A stretch of 64,000 nt of DNA from Edaphochlamys debaryana. Taxonomy: Eukaryota; Chlorophyta; Chlorophyceae; Chlamydomonadales. How positions within the stretch are numbered: the first letter of the stretch is position 1; each line of letters begins with the position of its first letter. The translations under genes were made by a program, and so were the position numbers. Below, piece after piece: positions 1 to 11,749 of the stretch. A model generated the notes under the pieces. It had not been told where the DNA came from, made no database searches, and worked only from the letters and a program-made list of their open reading frames with translations. The DNA lies in assembly GCA_016858145.1 (NCBI GenBank), contig JAEHOE010000020.1, positions 1,144,590 through 1,208,589 on the forward strand. Reading direction: 5' to 3'.

Positions 1-2336
1 GATCAAGGGGAGAACTGTGGGCTTAGTTCTGGGCCCTGGGTCCAAAGGGAGGGAACCTTGTCCCTGAGCACCTCCGATACCCCTCGCTTGCCGTGTCCCA
101 CCCCCACCCCCGCCCTCGCCCCTTACCCCCGCCCCTGCCTCTAACCCCCAGGCCGCAAGCCGTACGCCATGGCAGACATCAAGAACATGTCGTACTGCGA
201 CAAGTAAGCATAGTCGTACGCATTTGGGAAGCCCAAGCAAGCGGGCACGGATAGCGTGTGCAGCTCGCCAGGTTTAGCCCCGATGTGTTGTCGACCCACT
301 TCATCCTTTGCCCTCACCCGCCCGTCAGGAAAATTGCGGATGCACCTGGGCTGCAGGACGAGCGGTGAGGCCAGGGCCCTTGGGGAGTTGGCACGCGCTT
401 GCATCCGAGCGCCTGGCTCCCTGATGTACCCGCAGCCCACGCCTCCACGTCACTCACAGCCCTCCCCCCCCCCCTGCCCCCGTCCCCCTCTCCCCCTCCC
501 CCCCCCCCCAGGTTCCTGTCCCTCTCCCCCACCGCCCGAGACCTCCTCCTGCGCATGCTGGCCGACGACCCCGGCGCCCGGCCCAGCTGCATGGACGTGC
601 TCCACCACCCCTTCATCGCGGCGGTGGACTCAAACATGGACGCGCACAGGGAGATCGGGGACGTGGTGCGAAAGAGGATGAGGGAGCTGGCCAAGCTCAG
701 GTGTGTACTGCCTCCGCAGCCTTCTCAGCCTCCCGGGATAGCGCTCCCTGTTCGGCGAAGCGAGCGTCTTCCTTTGCTTCCTGAGGCGCGGTTCGCCCAC
801 TCGCTTGGCTCGCTTGCCGATCCTCTTCTCCTCGCCCCGCGCTCACCTGGCCACTGCTGGTGCTTTACAAGTCCCCCCTTTCCGACTCCGTCCTCGTTCC
901 CCACGCTGTTTCCCCCTATCCCCCACCCCAGTCGGGTGCACGGCCTGCAGTTCGCCCTGCGCGCCCCCAGGGCCGCCGCCGGCGCCAGCCGATGCAACTG
1001 CCGGGCCAGCGGCCTGCTGCTCAACCCCAGAGAGTCGCGGCTGCAGCTGGTGGCCAAGGGGTGCGTGCGTACGGCACGGCGTACGGCACTGCGCCGGGCC
1101 GGTCAGAGCAACCCATGTCAAGCTTTGATCCTTGCAACCGAAAGTCCGGGCAACTTCGACTTGAGCCCTTGACAGCCGCCGGCTGCCATTCACTAAGGCA
1201 CGTGTGCCCCCCCCCTTCATGCGCAGGGATGGCGCCACGGACAGCCGGAGCTCCGCCGACGTCTCCGTGGGCGGCTCACGCCAGCGCCTGCCCCCAGCGC
1301 CCACCTCGCACGGCTCCCCCGCCCCCGCTGCCACCCCCGCCCCCGCGCCCAGCGCCCCCACCTCCACCGCCCAACTGTCGCCCTTCGCCCGACTTTCCGG
1401 AGCCCCCCTGCAGCCGCCGCCGGAATCCCAGGCGGGGCCGGGGCCGGCCGTCACCCCAGTCACCACGTCAGCCCAGCCCCCAGGCCACGGCCAGGCCCCG
1501 GCTCGTGCCACGGCGCCCGTTGCCAACAGGGGCGGCGGCGGCTGCGGACCCAGCGCACCGCGCCAGCCGCTCTCGGCCTTTGCTGCCCCGGCCGGGGCCC
1601 GGCAGGGCTCCGCCGGCACAGCGGCGGCGGGCGAGGCGGCGACGGAGCGCCTCCGCACCCTCAGCGAGACCGGGGGCCTGGCGGGCGCCCAGTCCCTCCG
1701 CCGAGCCAACAGCTTCGACGGCCCAGCCCAGGCCCAGTGCAGGGCCAAGGCTGCGGGGGCCAGGGCCGCGGCGGGCCCAGACAGGCCCCCCCTCGACGAG
1801 GATCTGGCCGTACTCGGGGCCCTGAATGCGGGCCTGGGCCTGGGCCTGGCGCACTGCACCTCGCTGCCCCTCAACCACCCCGACGGCGCGGCTCTGCTGG
1901 CGGGGCTGGGGGCGGGGCCGGGGGCGGCGGGGGCGGGGCACGAGGCGGAGGCGGAGCCGGGTCAGGTGCAGGGCGGGTCACCGGTGGCTACGGCAGAGCT
2001 GGTGGAGCAGGCGCTGATGCTGAGGTGAGGGCCTCGGCTGGGCCTGGCCTGGGCCTTAGCTATTCATGTGGGCCCGCCCGGGTTGCTCTGAGGCCCAGCG
2101 CATGCAGCCCGCCTCGAGTCCGGCCGTCGGCTGGGTCTGCGTGGCCTCCCCCACGCTAGTCCTCCGTGTCTTCACCCGCCCGCACCCCCGCCCGCCCCCA
2201 CCCCTCCTTAAGGTGCATGTCCCACAACCCCGCGGTGCTGGAGCTGCTGCGGCACAAGAGCACTCTGGACCGGCTGATGGCGGAGGGCGTGGTCCGGGAG
2301 GCCCTGGCGCTGGAGGCAGCGGGGCAGCGGGCCTAG
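1..2336 (+). CDS. CAMK-like protein kinase, C-terminal part (paralog 1, cut by window edge)
   Basis: This is the 3' part of a serine/threonine kinase gene. Exons read 152-203, 329-364, 512-700, 932-1060, 1227-2024 and 2213-2336, and all phases close on a TAG at 2334-2336. The first exon encodes the end of the catalytic domain (GRKPYAMADIKNMSYCDK). The next two carry the final lobe, including DLLLRMLADDPGARPS and HHPFIAAVDSN. Then comes an Ala/Pro/Ser-rich linker of about 270 residues and a short conserved C-terminal block (CMSHNPAVLELLRHKSTLDR). The same order of blocks occurs in the complete minus-strand kinase at 3747-11074, so the two are paralogs facing tail to tail. The catalytic loop lies outside the window, so activity cannot be judged. 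Exon 512-700 and the intron before it are almost identical to the paralog while neighbouring exons differ. Function is inferred only from the kinase fold. Confidence 0.8.
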
Positions 2337-3746
2337 GGGGACGGGCGAGGAGTGCACATGCGGGGGGGCCTCGGAGTTGAGGACTCCGGCAGTCCGCCCT
2401 TGTCGGGTCACCCGACGAAGCGCATCGAGTGGGGACTGGGCCTCGGAGTTGCGGTGAATAGGCGGGGGGGCTTTAGGGCGTGGAGCAGGCATTGCGCGCC
2501 GTACTCGCCGTCATGGTAGGCAGGCAGGGCTGGGCTGATTGTGGTGCGCGTGAAACGGCATTCATGCATGACGTTGATTGCCGTTTATGGTTTATTCGGC
2601 TGTCGAAATGCAGGGCTGGGTTGAGGTGCTGGGCACTGAATGCCGGCGGCTTGCTCTTTCGGCCTACCTCAGCAGCGCCGGCGGCCATTCCGGCGGCCCA
2701 GAACCCTTCCCCGTGACGTTGGGTTAAACACCTGTCTGGGTACCGTATGAACCTTGATCAACAATTGAACGTGAGCCGTTGAATCCCTGATGCATCCCAC
2801 ATGGGGCTTGCCGCCTGCGATGGCCGCCTGGGCCGTGTGTCAGCCGCTTCCAGGCAACGTTTGCAAGGCAAGGGCCGTGCGTTGGCACATCTAGTTGCAA
2901 TGAGTGCTCGTCAGTACATCGTTTCGAGTCCCGGGGATGTGCTCTGCCTTGCTTGAAGGCCCTCTCCTCGAGCCCCAGACCGCAAGCCGTCATCAGCAGT
3001 GCTGGCCTGCTCATCCGTTACGTCCAGCCAATGGCCAATCGTTCAGTCCACATCCGAATATCTACTCGTGCCGGTGTTGACGAGCTTGATGTGAGCTCGA
3101 GCCAGGCCTGCACTGTCACCCGTGCCGTCAGCAAATGGTAATGCCCTCGCTCACATTTTGGCATCCCCACGTGCCCGCCCGAAGCCGTAGAGAACCCCCT
3201 CTGTCACCAGAACCGGAAGCCTACCTGGCTACATCAGGAACTCCAAGCCTGCCCCCATCGTCCCCTGGCACAGCTTATGCACCGGGGAGCAAGGTTCACG
3301 GCGTCATCCACAGCATGAATACAAAGAGCCCCAAAGGGCAGAGCAACGGGCACTCCAAAGGCCGCTGTCACCGTTCACATAAGCTCGCGGCTTGGCAGCA
3401 CGAAGCTCGCCAGACCTCCCGTCCCACTACCACGCTGAACAGAGCCCAACACACCTGCGCTCACGGCCCCCCCCAAACATTGGTACTATAAGAGATGACC
3501 ACGGTTAGTTGGTTAGCGATACGGTTGCGTACAACGAAGGAGTGGTCACGGTGCGGCTGCGTGACATGGGCCCATGTGCCATTTACTCCTTGCTCGTGGC
3601 GTGGCAAGCTCATGATCACTCCCCTCCAGAAGATCCTCCGGGCCCCTCCTGTCCCCTCCTTCCCCGGGCCCCTCCCTGCGCTTCACTAGTCCGAAGAGGC
3701 CCAACGTCTGCCGGGGCCCGACAGCCTCGCCCCCAGGCCCCGATCC
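2337..3746. other. Intergenic spacer between convergent kinase genes
   Basis: No convincing coding exon, RNA gene or repeat family was seen. It must hold the 3' untranslated regions of both kinase genes. No TGTAA polyadenylation motif of the Chlamydomonas type was noticed on either strand. Confidence 0.5.
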
Positions 3747-6700
3747 TCATCGGTGGCTGTTGCTCCCCGGCTTGCTGTCGTGCGCGTGCGACGACGGCCC
3801 GCGCGCCGAGGCCGGGTGGCTCCCGCCTCCCCCGCCTCCGTCCGCCGCGTGGTCGTCCGTGACGGCCACCGCCCGCACTCGCTCCAGGGTCTCCTGGTGC
3901 GCCATGAGCTCCAGCGTGTAGGGGTTGGCGGAGAGGCACCTGCGGATGGGAGGCAGGGTCGGCAGAAGGGAGAGGTGGTGCGAGGGAAGCGGAGGAGCCA
4001 CGTTCCGTCGCCTCCCTGCAGGGACGTATGCCCCACCCTCTTTCCCTCGGCCCTGAGTAGGTTCCTCAGCAGCGCGTTCTCCTCTCTGTCTCCATGGGAG
4101 AGCCCCTGTCCATCTGCCACCCCTCCACCCCCATCCCACCTCTCCACGCCTACCCGCATCCCACCCACCTGGTGAGCAGCGCGTTCTCCACCATCTCCAC
4201 CCCCAGGCCCCCCCTCCATTCCACCCCCCATCCCACCATCACCAACCGTCATCAACCCCTCTCCCCATGCCCCACCCACCTGGTGAGCAGCGCGTTCTCC
4301 ACCATCTCCACCCCCAGGCCCCCCCTCCATTCCACCCCCCATCCCACCGTCACCAACCGTCATCAACCCCTCTCCCCATGCCCCACCCACCTGGTGAGCA
4401 GCGCGTTCTCCACCATCTCCAGGGTGGCCACGGGGGAGCCCCCGTCCAGCCGCTCGCCGTGCTCCCCCAGGCCCAGGCCCATGCCGGCGCCCAGGGCCGC
4501 GTCCATGACGGGCATGGAGGGGCAGTGGTGCAGCGCGGGCTGCAGCGCGTTCACCAGCGCCATGGTGTCCACGTGCACGTTCATGCCCGCGCCCGTGCCC
4601 GTGGCCGCGTGCGAGTCGGGCCCGTGCCCGTGCACGTGCCCGTTCGCGTGCCCGTGCGGGTCGTTGTTTCCCGCCGACTGACTGCGCGTCGAGGGAGGGG
4701 GGAAGGGTGGACGGGCATGGATTCAGGGGTGATGGTTTGGATTGGCTCAAAGGGGGGGATTGAAGGCCTGCGGCAAGGCTCGACTTGCCCAGCCCTTGGC
4801 TTGCCAGGGAAATGCAATCTAGACTACCCCTCAGCAGCACTTGCCTGTGCCGGTGGAAGGCGCGGGGCGTGGCCTGAGCCGATCCGTTTGGGCCACCCGC
4901 GGCTCCGGCGGGCTGCGTCCGCGCCCTGGCCGGCTGCACGTGATCACCTGTGAGCTCGGACTGTGGGGCCGAGGCCAAGCCCTCGGCGTGCCCCTGCCCC
5001 TGCCCCTGCGCCTCCCCCGGCCCCGAGCCCAAGCCCGGTCCGGACCCGGTGCCGGCGTGGGGCGTGTGGGCGTGGTGGGAGCTGCCGCCGTGGTGGGGCG
5101 GCAGGGGCGGCCGGGCGTGGAGGTCGTTGTGCCCCGCCTGGTGGTGGTGATGGTGGGCGTGGAGGGCCTGACCCACATCGATCGAGCCAGAGCCGGGCCG
5201 CGACCCCGAAGCGTCGGCAAAGCGCGACGCGTGCGGCGGCGCGGCCGCGAGGCCCGCGGTGGTGGCGGCCGCCAGAGCGGCGGCGTAGCGGGGCGAGTGG
5301 GCGATGGGCGGCAGGGAAATGCCCCCGCGGCCGGAGATTGCGCCCGGCACCGGCACCGGCATTGCCAGGTTGAGCGGCGGCACGTGGGGAGCGCTGCGGG
5401 ACCCGGGGCCGGCGGCTGCGCCGGACGCCGCCGCGAAGGGCGACGAGGAAACCGACGCCGCCGCGCCCACGCCCGTGCCGCCGCCGCTTGGCCCCGACCC
5501 ACATCGGTCCGCACCGCCGTTTGCGTTTCGATTTACGTGTCCGTTACCATCGCGGCTGCCGCTGCTGCTGCCGCTTCGCACCATGGGCGCCAGAAGGTGC
5601 GGCGGCGTGGCAAAGGACTGCCCCAGCGAGCAGCGGCGGAAGCGGTCGGGCCCGTCGGCGGCGCCGTCGGCTGCGGCGGCGGCCGTGTTGGCGGCGGCGG
5701 TTTCGTCCATTGTCTGGGAGGGCCGGACCAGCTCGGTGCGGTCCGCCGAGGACGAGTGGGGCTGCGAGACGAGCTGCGAGTGGAGCGGCTCGGTCCCGAG
5801 CGCGGGCGTGTGTTGGCCGCTGGTGAGCAGCCGCGCAGAGTCGCGGTAGAGGCTGGCGGCCGCCTCCCTGCAGTAGGGGGGAGAGGGGGCGGGGAGCGTG
5901 GGCAAGGGTCAAGAGGGAGGGGCAGAGAGGCAGAGTCGCGGTACAGGCTGGCGGCGGCCTCCCTGCGGTCGAGGGCAGAGGGGGTCGTCAGGAGGGTCAC
6001 AGGCGCGTGCACGGTGCCCCTACCTCTGCCCCGTCCACCACACCCAAATTGCTGCCAGCCTCCGCCCGCTCTCCCTTCCCTCCTGCCTCTCCACCACTCT
6101 CATAAGCCTCTCCCGAACCATCCACACCAGACCCATCCCCCCCTCCTCCGCTCGCCTCTTGATCCTCAGCCGCCGCTGGTCCAAGATGTCCAGCAGTGCC
6201 ACCTGGTCGCCCCCCGCCGGCTGGGAGGCGCGTAGCGCGTAGCGGAGCCCGTGCACGCGCCTGGCGGGGGAAGCGGGTGCAGACAGGAGAGGTGAGGGGG
6301 TACGAAATGTCAGGAGTGGCCAGGAACGTGCGGAGTGTGCGGTGCGTAGCGGAGCTCGTGCACGCAGCTGAAAGGAGGGAGGCCAGGAGGAGGGGACGGG
6401 AGGGGGTCCGGAACTGTCAGGAGGAGCTGCAAGGCGTGTGCCATGGCGGGGCGTGCGGTTTGCAGTGGAGCGTAGCTTGACAACGCGTGGAGGGAATTCT
6501 AACTACCTACACGAAGCTGCGGTATATATCCCACAGGACCAGACAGGCCCCCAGCAGGCCCCACGCGGGCCCGCATGACGTACCGCAGCTGCGCCAGCTC
6601 CCTCATCCTCTTGCGCACCACGTCCCCGATCTCCCTGTGCGCGTCCATGTTTGAGTCCACCGCCGCGATGAAGGGGTGGTGCAGCACGTCCATGCAGCTG

Positions 6701-9700
6701 GGCCGGGCGCCGGGGTCGTCGGCCAGCATGCGCAGGAGGAGGTCTCGGGCGGTGGGGGAGAGGGACAGGAACCTGGGGGGGGGGGGAGGGGGGGAGGGGG
6801 AGGGGGAGGGGAGTGCGGTGAGTAAGGGGGAGGCGTGGGCAGCGGGTACATCAGGGAGCCAGGCGCCCGGATGCAAGCGCGTGCCACCTCCCCAAGGGCC
6901 CTGGCCTCACCGCTCGTCCTTGAGGCCCGGCGCGTCCTTGATCGACCTGTCGGAGTACGGCAGGGAATACGGGAGGAGTACGGCGGTCCGTGGGTGAGGA
7001 GCCAGACAGTCAAGAGGACAGCTCCTGGGGCGTGCAAGGGGGAGCATTCGGCGGACTCCGCAGATACCGTAGCTGGCAGCACCCTCTCCCGTACCCAGTG
7101 GGCGTCAACCGTGGCGGCTGGCTACCAACCGTCAACCGCCAACCGTCAGCTGCCAACCGCTCACTTGTTGCAGTACGTCATCATGCGGATGTCCAGGCCC
7201 CCGTGCGGCTTCCGGCCTGAGCCACGTGGCGGGAGCGGGTGAGGGGAGGGGGTCAGGGCGGCGATAGCGGAAGCGCCGAGCGTTCCGTTAGCGGTCCAGA
7301 GCCTGAGCAGAGACCACCACCCCCCCACCGGGACTGCCCTGCCCTGATGTGCAAAACAAGCGTCCGCCTAGGCCCCCCCCCTCGCCCCTCCTCACCCCCC
7401 CCTCACCTGTCAGCATGATGAACAGCATGGCCCCAAGGGAGTAGATGTCGCAGGCGGGCTGGGGGGGACAGGGGGCGAGACAGGGGAGGGTGGATGGATG
7501 CATGGGTGGGCAGGCGGGCGGGAGAAGACCCGTGTCATTGCTCCGCTGCTCCCCCGTCCCACCCCGGCCCCTCACCGTGTGCGGCTTGTCGTTCCACAGC
7601 TCTACGCGGAAGAGGAGGGGGAGGGGAGGGAGGAGGGCACGGAGCAAACAGAGTCAGGAGGCTGCCTCCCACAGAAGGTCGCCCACCTGCACCCGCCCAC
7701 CGACTGGGCAGCGGCAGTGAACCTCCTGTTTCCTCCTCCCCTCTGCGCAACATGACCCCCCAGAACACCCCGGCCTTCCCGTGGCCTTCTACGCAGCCCC
7801 CGGCCCTCCCATGAGCCATGACCCCCCCACCCGCCCTCCACACGCACCCTCCCCCTTGCATCCCCCGTCCCCCCGGCCCCACCCGGCGCCACGAAGCCCG
7901 GTGTGCCCACGCAGCCGCGGACCTCCTTAGCGGGGTCGTACAGCCCCGCCATGCCCAGGTCAATGATCTGGGGGGGGGAGGAGAGGAGGGAGAGGGGGAG
8001 GGGTGATGAAGATACGGTAGGAGGGGGTCAGCTGGAAGGCGGCACGGGTATCAAAAGCCAGCCCTAGCCGTGACACCTCCCCCACCAGTGTACCAGTCTC
8101 CAGCCCCAGCCCCAGATACCTCTGCCCCAACACGACCTCGCAACAATAAAGCTCGAAGCCGGACTCTCCTCGCCCAAGCAGCCCCCATCCCTCTGCCCAC
8201 CTTGACCCTCAGCGGCAGGCCCTGCGCTACGGACTCCTCCACGGGAATAGTGAAGATGACGTTCTCGGGCTTAAGGTCCCTGGGCGGGGAGGGAGGACAG
8301 GGCGAGAGGAGAGCACATATGATACAATGAGCGGCCACAGGGCCGCAGGTACCGCTTCATACGGTAGCGAAAAAGCAAGGCAAGTCATCACCGCTACCGG
8401 TACGAAGAACTAGGGGCGACAGGGCCGCAGGGACCGACCCCACAGGTGCCCTCACCCCCTGCATCAAGCCCTGCCGCCCCCATCCACCCCCACCCCCCCA
8501 GGCGGTAGGCCCTGCCTGTGCATCATGTTGAGGTTGTGGAGGTACGCTATGGCCGACACAATCTGGGGGTAGAGCGGGGGTGAACGAGGGGGGGACAGGG
8601 GGGATAGGGTAGGGTAGGTGCTGGCGGGCATCCGTCCGACAAGTCCACATGGACAGCTCGCAGCCCCCGAGCCGGGGTGCCCCGCGCTGCGCCCCTCCCT
8701 CCGCGCCTGCTCCCAAAGTACCCCTTTCAGTAATCCCCCACCCCCACCCCAACACACGCCCCCACCTGAGCGAACAGCCTCGCCGCGTCCGCCTCCGTGT
8801 ACTTGACCACCTTGTGGATGTGGTCCAGCATCTGGGGGGGGAAGGGAGGGAAGGGGTGGGGGGGGTGGGGGGTGGGGAGGGGGGGTAGCAGCACAGGGAC
8901 TAAGGCATCGTCCACCCCCCAGGTCCCCGGACGTGCATCGCCCGGGCCCCTCCCAGCAGCACGCACCTCCCCTCCCCCCAGGTACTCGAGCACCAGCACC
9001 AGCCACTCATCGGTGTACGTGAAGTCCTCGCACTTGACCAGGTAGGGGCAGTCCTGGGGGGGGGAGATTGGGGGGTTGGAGGGGTGTCAGACGCGTATGC
9101 GCTGGCGTGCGTGTGACCAAGAGCAGCTTTCTTCATCCGCTACCTCTGATCATTCTCTCCCCATCCCCTTCCCCGCTCCCCTCCCCCCCCACACCAGGTT
9201 GCGCAGGAACTTGGCCTCCGCAATGAGCGTGGTCACCTGCGTAGGGAAGCGGCAGGGGCAGGGGCCGGTGGTGGGGCAGGGGCAGGGCCGCATGGGGTGA
9301 AGGGCAAGGGTCGGCAAAGGCGGGCAGGGGGAGCAAGGGCAGGTGAGGGCGGTGGAGGGGTTGCCGAAGGGTCGGGCCGGGGTCGGCCCTTGAAGCAATC
9401 CACGCCTGCTTGGCTGTGACCGCTGCACGCGAACCCGCCAGGGCCGCCTCTCGGTGTCCACACGCGTCCGGCCCAAGCAGACCTGTTGCTTCAGCTCGAC
9501 GACCACGGCCGGCTAGCGGCACAGCCCTGCTCCACTCCACTCCAAAAAGCCTGCGCCCACGGCCCCCAGCGGCACAGCCCCTGTGTCCTCCCCACTCTCG
9601 ACTCCCTGACTCCTCTCCACCTGACCTCTGTCCCTTCAGACCGCCCCCCGCACGCCCATCCAAGCCACACCCTTCCCCGCCGGCAGCCCAACGCGCCTCA

Positions 9701-11074
9701 GGGCACAGAGGCTGAGGCTTGAGGGCCGGGGCCCAGGGGAGAGAGCCCAGGGGTCGACTGGTGGCGTGACTGTTGCACCCGCCATTCCCGGCCTGCCGCA
9801 CACGTGCCGTACACATGCCGTACGGCAAACACGTGTGCCGTACTGCCGTACGCACGCGCCCCACCTCCTCCGGCTCCAGCTCCGCGTTGGCCAGCTGCAC
9901 CACCTTGACCGCCTTGCGCACGCGCGTCTCCCGGTCCTCCGCCAGCCAGATCTCCGAGAAGCCGCCCTGTTTTCGGTGGGAGGGGCGTAGGGGAAGTGAT
10001 CTTTCACGAGTGGGAGATCCGATGGACGGGGGTGTGAGGGGCGATGCGTGTGTGGTTCACGGGTGGTGTGGACCTCTGCCAGCCATGAGTCGAGAAGCGG
10101 GCCCGTGTGTGTGTGCGTGGGGGGGGGGGGTGTACGGAGTGCGAGTTGGATGGTTCAAGGGTGGGACGGGGTGGACGGGGCTGGAAGAGTGCATGAGCGG
10201 GAACAGATTCAACTGCCAGCCGTGTCTTTGAAGAACACCTGGCGTGTGGGGGCAGGGCGGGGGTTTGACAGGGTGAGTTGCGTGTGTACGCGGCGGTGGG
10301 GTGAGGGCTGAAGCGCGTGGAGTTTAGGGCATCATTCTCGCCAATAGCTTTGCCATTATGCCATTATGCCAAAATGGTGTGGTCAGGGGTTGGTTGCTCG
10401 GACCTGGCTGCGAGGGCAAGCCCTGTGCCCGAGGGCGGCAGAGGTCCGGCAGTTCCTCAGTGAGAGGAATGCGGCCAGCCCCGCCCCGCCCCGCCCCCTC
10501 CCCTCCAGTGCCCTGGAGGCTGCGCTTTAGCATACTTTCAACCCTCTCGAGGGTCCCCATTGCAGCTCATGGTGTCGACATGCCCGTCTCGTGCGCGGGT
10601 GCTACACCTATACGATGCGGCTTCTTTCCACCTCGTTCTCGTCAAACCCCTCCACTCCACCGTGCACGAAGGCAACCGCCCAGGGGCTGGGGAGGTCCGC
10701 CCACTCGCCTACCTTGCCAATCTGCTTGATGAACGTGTACTTGTGCGTCAGGGGAATGTCTCGCCACTTGGTGGCTGGCCTGTGTGGCGACGATGCCAGC
10801 ACGATGGTGTCAAGTCATGCCACTATTAGGGTTGCGACTGCACCCGCAAAGACCAGTAGCCGTCCGCGACAAGGGCTTACGGCTGAAGCTTTGGCTCCTC
10901 GTTGACGTCCTTCAGGCCCGGCTTCGCGGCCGGCTTAGACTTGACTGCCGGCTCGCTCGTCGGCAAAGCGCTGTACTCATCAGGAAAGCAGATTCCAAAG
11001 CACATCGACAGCCACGCAGGAGGCCGCCGCTGGCGCCCAGGCGCACGCGGCGAGGCCGTGCTGAGGACATTCAT
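3747..11074 (-). CDS. CAMK-like serine/threonine protein kinase with long His/Gly/Ala-rich tail (paralog 2)
   Basis: The complete model has 18 exons (10881-11074, 10713-10779, 9865-9966, 9195-9236, 8967-9053, 8766-8831, 8516-8562, 8201-8279, 7883-7967, 7576-7601, 7407-7458, 7165-7216, 6911-6946, 6584-6772, 6156-6260, 4845-5867, 4391-4681, 3747-3939) and closes in frame at 911 aa. The kinase domain spans about residues 75-350. It shows the glycine loop GKGGF (86-90), the ATP-binding Lys in AVK (K108), HRDLKPEN (HRD 201-203) and FVAPE before the activation-loop end. The magnesium motif is DLG (231-233) instead of DFG. The tail is low complexity with His-rich runs and ends in a block shared with paralog 1. 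Three introns (after exons 7, 15 and 16) need GC donors for the phase to fit. Substrate unknown; CAMK-like is a best guess from the overall pattern. Confidence 0.85.
4161..4422. repeat. 111-bp tandem repeat, three copies, each carrying the same exon end and 5' splice site
   Basis: Copies start at 4161, 4272 and 4383 (period 111 bp) and differ by about one base. On the minus strand each encodes the exon end ENALLTR followed by a GTGGGTGG donor of the kinase gene. A fourth, degenerate copy of the exon end lies near 4067-4100. Only the 4383 copy joins the open exon, so the others are decoy splice sites. Confidence 0.9.
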
Positions 11075-11749
11075 GGCAAGTCAGGCACGGCTCAATCCAT
11101 CCATAGATTGCGTGATGAAGGCCAAGACTGCTTTTGAGGGCGCTGTCTCGCGAGCTCTGCTATGGTTTCGAGGTCAATTGTGGGGCTTGCGCTCCGGCGT
11201 TCTTAAGCAGTGGTGAGTAGACGTTCAGTCCGTAATGTCTATGCGCAGGGCAGCCTCGGGGCGCGACTACTGAGGCGACCGGCCGGGTTTCGGCGGCTGC
11301 CGTATCACACATCTGGCACAGTCAGCCCCCCCAGCTAGGTCCGGCACGTCGTGCCCCACGCGCTTCGGGTTTGGCCCTCGGTGGAAGCCATGGCATCAGG
11401 CTCAGGGGAAGCTCCTTAAGGGGCGCGGGGCTGGCTCGAACGGGGACGGAACGGAAGCACGAGAGGATGTGCAAGGTAGGGCAGAGGACCGCGTGGGAGG
11501 GCGTGGGCCTCCAGCGCGGCGGCCAGCTTCGACCGTGCCTGACCCTTGCCCGACAGACTTTGTGTGGAGCTACACCGCCCTCCTCCCCAACACCATGGCC
11601 CGACCCCTTCTTCTTTCCCCCCTCTCCCCGTCCCCCAGGCAAAAGGGGCCCTGCCGGCAACCGTCGCCGTACAGGTGCGGTCCGAAATGTTGCCGGGGGC
11701 GAGCTCAAACCGAGCTTACATAACTCGACTTCTGTATACTCAAGTCGGA
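11075..11749. promoter_or_regulatory. Divergent promoter region between kinase and SDN-type nuclease
   Basis: The 675 bp lie between two start codons that face away from each other (11074 on minus, 11750 on plus), so both promoters and 5' untranslated regions must be here or overlap it. No TATA box was recognised with confidence. Confidence 0.55.

Noticed and set aside
843..1874. Long minus-strand open frame opposite the kinase tail
   Set aside because: It is the antisense shadow of a GC-rich, Ala/Pro-rich exon. The plus-strand exon keeps phase with the kinase and matches the paralog.
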